Below, piece by piece: positions 60,385-64,000 of a stretch of 64,000 bases of DNA. The translations under genes and the position numbers were made by a program. Numbering within the stretch: position 1 is the first letter of the stretch; every line of letters begins with the position of its first letter. The notes beneath the pieces are model-generated. The model was not told the origin of the DNA. It searched no databases and worked only from the letters and a program-made list of their open reading frames with translations. This stretch comes from Sorex araneus. Taxonomy: Eukaryota > Chordata > Mammalia > Eulipotyphla > Soricidae. The stretch lies in the NCBI RefSeq assembly GCF_027595985.1, contig NC_073302.1:9550966-9614965 (forward strand), written 5' to 3'.

Positions 60385-62455
60385 TCCAACAAGGAAACCC
60401 TCTTCAACAAGTGGTGCTGAAAAAAACGGATAGCTACCTGCAAAAAAATGAACTTGAATCTCTGTCTAACGCCAGGCACAAAAGTCAGGTTAAAGTGAAT
60501 TAAAGACCTCAATATCAGACAGTAGCTTCTAAGTTACATCCATGTAATCCCATCAATGACCAAGATCCAGAAACTATAAAACAAAGCTCCTGGAAGAGAG
60601 CAAAGCAGAGTCTCCTGCCCCAGTGCCTGACTGTGCTCATTGGGCCTCTCGGAGGGGGGCAGGTTGAGTTACCTCAAAAGAAACAGTGACCAAAATACAG
60701 AAAAAGGCCAAAGAATGGGAAAGAATATTTACCGAATACCCATCTGATAAGGGATTAATATCCAGGATATACAGAACACTAGTAGAATTGTACAACAGAA
60801 AATCTCCAACCCCATAAAAAAAATGGGGAGAAGAAATGAACTGAAATTTCCTCAAAAAAGAAATGCAAATAGCCAAAAAGCACATGAAAAAATGCTCTAA
60901 ATCACTAGTCATCAGGGATATGCAAATCAAAACAACAACAGGATATCATCTCACACCAGAGACTGGCACACATTCAAAAGAACAAAAGCAACCAGTGCTG
61001 GCGTGGATGTGGGGAAAAAGGGATGCTCTTTCACTGTTGGTGGGAATGCTGACTGGTGCAGCCTTTCTGGAAAACAAATATGGACAGTCCTTCAAAAACT
61101 AGAAATTGAGCTTCCAAATGACCCCACAATACTACTTCTGGAAATATATCCTGAGGATGCAAAAAACACAGTAGAAATGACATTTATACTTATATGTTCA
61201 TTGCAGCACTGTTAACAATAGCCAAAATCTAGGAAATAAACAGAGTGCCCAAAAACAGATGACTGGCTAAAGACACTTTGGTACATCTACACAATGGAAT
61301 ACTGTGCAGCTGTTAGGAGAGATGAAGTCATGAAATTTGCTTATAAATAAGTAGACATGGAGAGTATCATGCTCTATCAAATGAGTCAGAAAGAGAGGGA
61401 CAAACAGAAGGACTGCACTCATTTGTGGAGTATAAAATAACATAACATGAGACTGACACCCAAGGACAGTAGACACAAGGGTCAGGAAAATTGCTCCATA
61501 ACTGGAAGCCTACCTCATGAGCAGAAGGAAGAAGGCAGCTGGAATAGAGAAGGGATCACTAAAAAAATGATGACTGGAGAAATCATTCAGGATGGGAGAT
61601 GTGGGCTGAAAGTAGATAATGGACCAAGCATGATAACCTCTCAGTATCTGTTGGAAAACAATATGGGTATTCCTTCAAAAACTAGAAATTGAGCTTCCAT
61701 ATGGCCCCACAATACCACTTCTAGGAATATATCCTGAGGGTGCAAAAAAGCAAAGTAAAATGACATCTGTACCTGTACATTCCTTGCAGCACTGTTCACA
61801 ATAGCCAGAATCTGGAAATAACCTGAGTACCCAAGAACAGATAACTGGTTAAAGAAACTATGGTACATCTACATAATGGGAATACTACGCAACTGTTAAG
61901 AAAAATGTAGTCACGAAATTTGCTTGTAAGTGGATGGACATGGAGAGTATCATGCTAAGTGAAATGAGTCAGAAAGAAAGGGACAGACATAGAATGACTG
62001 CGGAATATTTGTGGAATATAAAATAACATAATATGAGACGGACACCCAAGGACAGTAGATACAAGGGCCAGGAATAATGCTTCATAGTTGGAAGCTTGTC
62101 TCATGAGCTGGGGGAGAAGACAGCTAGAATAGAGAGGGAATCACTAAGTCAATGATGGAGAGATCTCTCAGGATGGGAGATGTGTGCTGAAAGTAGATAA
62201 AGGGCCAAACGTGACAGCCTCTCAGTATCTGTATTGCAAACCACAATGCCCCAAAGTAGAGAAAGAGTATAGGGGAAATTGTTTGCCATAGAGGCAGGGG
62301 GAAGGTTGGGATGGAGGGGACACTGGGGACATTGGTGGTGGAAGATGTGCACTGGTGGAGGGATGGGTGTTCGGTCACTGTATGACTGAAACTCAAACAT
62401 GAAAGCTTTGTAACTGTATCTCACAGGGATTCAATAAAAATAAATAAAAAAGAAA
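60385..62455 (+). mobile_element. Degraded L1 3' part with an internal tandem repeat
   Basis: ORF2 fragments: ccctcttcaacaagtggtgc, gaagaaatgaactgaa, cacatgaaaaaatgctct and the CWRGCGEK-like region near 60995. The end of ORF2 and the start of the 3'UTR occur twice, about 61066-61652 and 61653-62230. Each copy has ccttcaaaaactagaaattg, gcagcactgtt.acaatagcc, aaatgagtcagaaagag and ggacacccaaggacagtaga-like text. The 3'UTR and an A-rich tail end near 62455. Several stops; not functional. Confidence 0.85.
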
Positions 62456-62824
62456 AATAATATGATGTTAACTAATAATCATGAAGATTCATCAAACATA
62501 TTTATAGAGAACTAGAATATTTTTCTCATTCATAAAAAAGTTCATAGAAAGGGTCTGCTGAACACTGTGACTGTCTAGAATAGAAAAAAAGGAATAATGA
62601 AGAAAGGTATTGAAAAGGAAATGAAAGACAATAATTGAATGATTTCACTAATGATGTGTGAAATATGACAACTAATGCAAACAAACTGACAAGAAATAAC
62701 CTAAAACTAACTCATTAGGGAAAGTTGGAAGAATGCTAAGAGCATCTTTTTGGTAGTTGGAATAACTGCAGTTACATACATATAAAAGTGTAAAGCTGAA
62801 CCTCTAAAATACTACACTTTAAAG
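62456..62824. other. AT-rich stretch, no gene seen
   Basis: Nothing coding or repetitive recognised. Confidence 0.5.
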
Positions 62825-62827
62825 CTA

Positions 62828-63115
62828 AGCTTCATCACCATCATTATAATCCCATTGATCTTTGAATTTCTCAAGTGGTCTCAGTAGTGTCTCCATTCGT
62901 CCTACCCCTGAGATTTTATAAGCCTCTTTTTACTTGTCCTTTCCAAAGATGCCAAGATGGAGGCTCTTTCTGGGTCAGAGGAATGAGACCCATCATTGTT
63001 ACTGGTTTTGGCATATGAATACGTCACAGGGAGCTTGCGAGGCTCTCCCAAGTGGGCAGGAAACTCTCGGTAGCTTGCCAGGTTCTTCTAGAGGGAGAAC
63101 TAGGCTATAAGATGT
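62828..63115 (-). mobile_element. SINE variant with third tail type, reverse
   Basis: catcaccatcattataatcc, tttgaatttctcaagtggtc, ggctctttctgggtcagagg, ttactggttttggcatatg, cacagggagcttgcgaggc and ggtagcttgccaggttc. Reverse orientation of the 58425-58670 family. Confidence 0.8.
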
Positions 63116-63860
63116 TGCGCTTCCAGGAGCTTGGTTAATAGTCTCTGGATGTTGGCCATTGGTGGGTTTGCACAGCGCTGGGGACAGTCCCTTGTTGTGA
63201 CCGCCTAGCTACTGGAAAAGGGGGGGTCTGGGCAGAAGAGGCCCAGTTTCGATTTGAGCAGGCTTGGAGATCTCGGCCCCAGGTCCCACACACCTGGGTT
63301 CCTCTGCCAGTTCCTTCATGTATGAGGCTCGTCTGAACGTGTAGAGAGGGGCCTTGAGCATGGCTAAATTCATGTGAAATAAAACCCACAAATAAATAAT
63401 AACATCTATTCTTGAAAAAAACCCCACCTTTGATGATAAGTATTGTAGAAATAGTGAAAAACACTGGGTATTTCCAAGAGGAGAGATGCAGGAAACACAG
63501 GACCTTAAAATATTGCTGGTCTTACAGACCTCAAATACCAGGTTGTGGCAGAAGAAAGAGAGGAATGAAAAAGTGCACCAGAAGAAACACAAGGACATAG
63601 GGCACATTGGTGGTGGTACAGTGAGGTAACAGTATGCACCAAAACCATGATGCCAATCAACAAGCAGTGAGAGGAGGCATGTGGAGGAAGGAAGATCAGA
63701 CCAGACCTGACACGAAGACAGGGGCGGGGCGGGTAACTTCCACTGTGGTGCTGTGCTGTAAATTGGTGCATCAGTACCACAAACCTAAACCTACTGTAAC
63801 CATGTTACCTTACTAAAAACTAAATATTGGAAACATCAATTTAGCAATGTTTTCCTTCTA
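63116..63860. other. Unassigned stretch, repeat-like in its first half
   Basis: 63116-63365 is GC-richer and may be a dispersed repeat continuing from the SINE. 63365-63860 holds no convincing gene. Overlapping short ORFs on both strands have no recognisable domain. Confidence 0.4.
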
Positions 63861-63861
63861 T

Positions 63862-64000
63862 AAAATTTATTTATTTATTTTTAATGCTATTGAATCACTG
63901 TGAGGATACTTACAAGGCTTTCAGGATCAAGTCTCAGTCATACAGTGATCAAACACCCATCCCACCACCAAGAACCCCAGCATATCCCCCCCTCACTCCC
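63862..64000 (-). mobile_element. L1 3' end, cut by the window edge
   Basis: Reverse of the L1 3'UTR: (tttatt) run, ctattgaatcactgtgagg, agtctcagtcatacagtgat and caaacacccatcccaccacc. The element continues past the window. Confidence 0.8.

Noticed and set aside
63135-63607. Overlapping ORFs of 109 and 132 codons on the minus strand
   Set aside because: Overlapping frames, no domain, beside a SINE; likely chance.

Overview
This is a vertebrate, almost certainly placental-mammal, nuclear window. It is AT-rich and gene-sparse, full of LINE-1 and tRNA-derived SINE copies, and it holds five intact single-exon olfactory receptor (OR) genes, all on the minus strand. The SINE head (consensus-like 'ggggctggag.gatagcac' start, A box tagcacagcggg, B box gggttcgattcc) is one I associate with shrews (the Soricidae SOR family), so Sorex or a close relative is my best guess. 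That attribution rests on memory and is inference.

Layout. 1-800: a GC-rich repeat of unknown class. 1150-4800: SINEs, an old L1 3' end, a minus-strand retropseudogene resembling DMXL2 (rabconnectin-3 alpha), and a (CTTT)n microsatellite. 4929-5870: OR gene 1. 5904-33837 and 33842-57864: two tandem, same-orientation copies of one segmental duplication unit. Unit A carries OR genes 2 and 3 and unit B carries OR genes 4 and 5; gene 2 pairs with 4 and gene 3 with 5. Both units also carry an RPS3A processed pseudogene, a purine-rich tract and many shared SINEs. 57865-64000: SINE variants, a degraded and internally repeated L1, and a lone copy of an OR upstream module.

The five receptors are 313 aa each and read as one OR1J-like clade: identical length, near-identical N-terminal thirds, [12 protein letters not shown], KAxSTCGSH and [12 protein letters not shown] motifs. 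Each has a splice acceptor 11-14 bp before its ATG, so each needs an upstream non-coding exon. A diverged module 2-5 kb upstream of each gene carries an EBF (Olf-1)-like near-palindrome and is the best promoter candidate.

The most informative feature is the tandem duplication. Its left edge lies 34 bp upstream of the OR gene 1 ATG. The upstream region of gene 1 was therefore copied without its coding exon, leaving an orphan OR 5' region at 33842-38000 that now sits upstream of OR gene 3. Comparing the two units gives empty sites for several retroelement insertions (two L1s, three SINEs, one composite element with a possible 3' transduction), several deletions, and near-identical patches suggesting gene conversion. 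I see no CRISPR array, bacterial operon, rRNA gene or viral gene.
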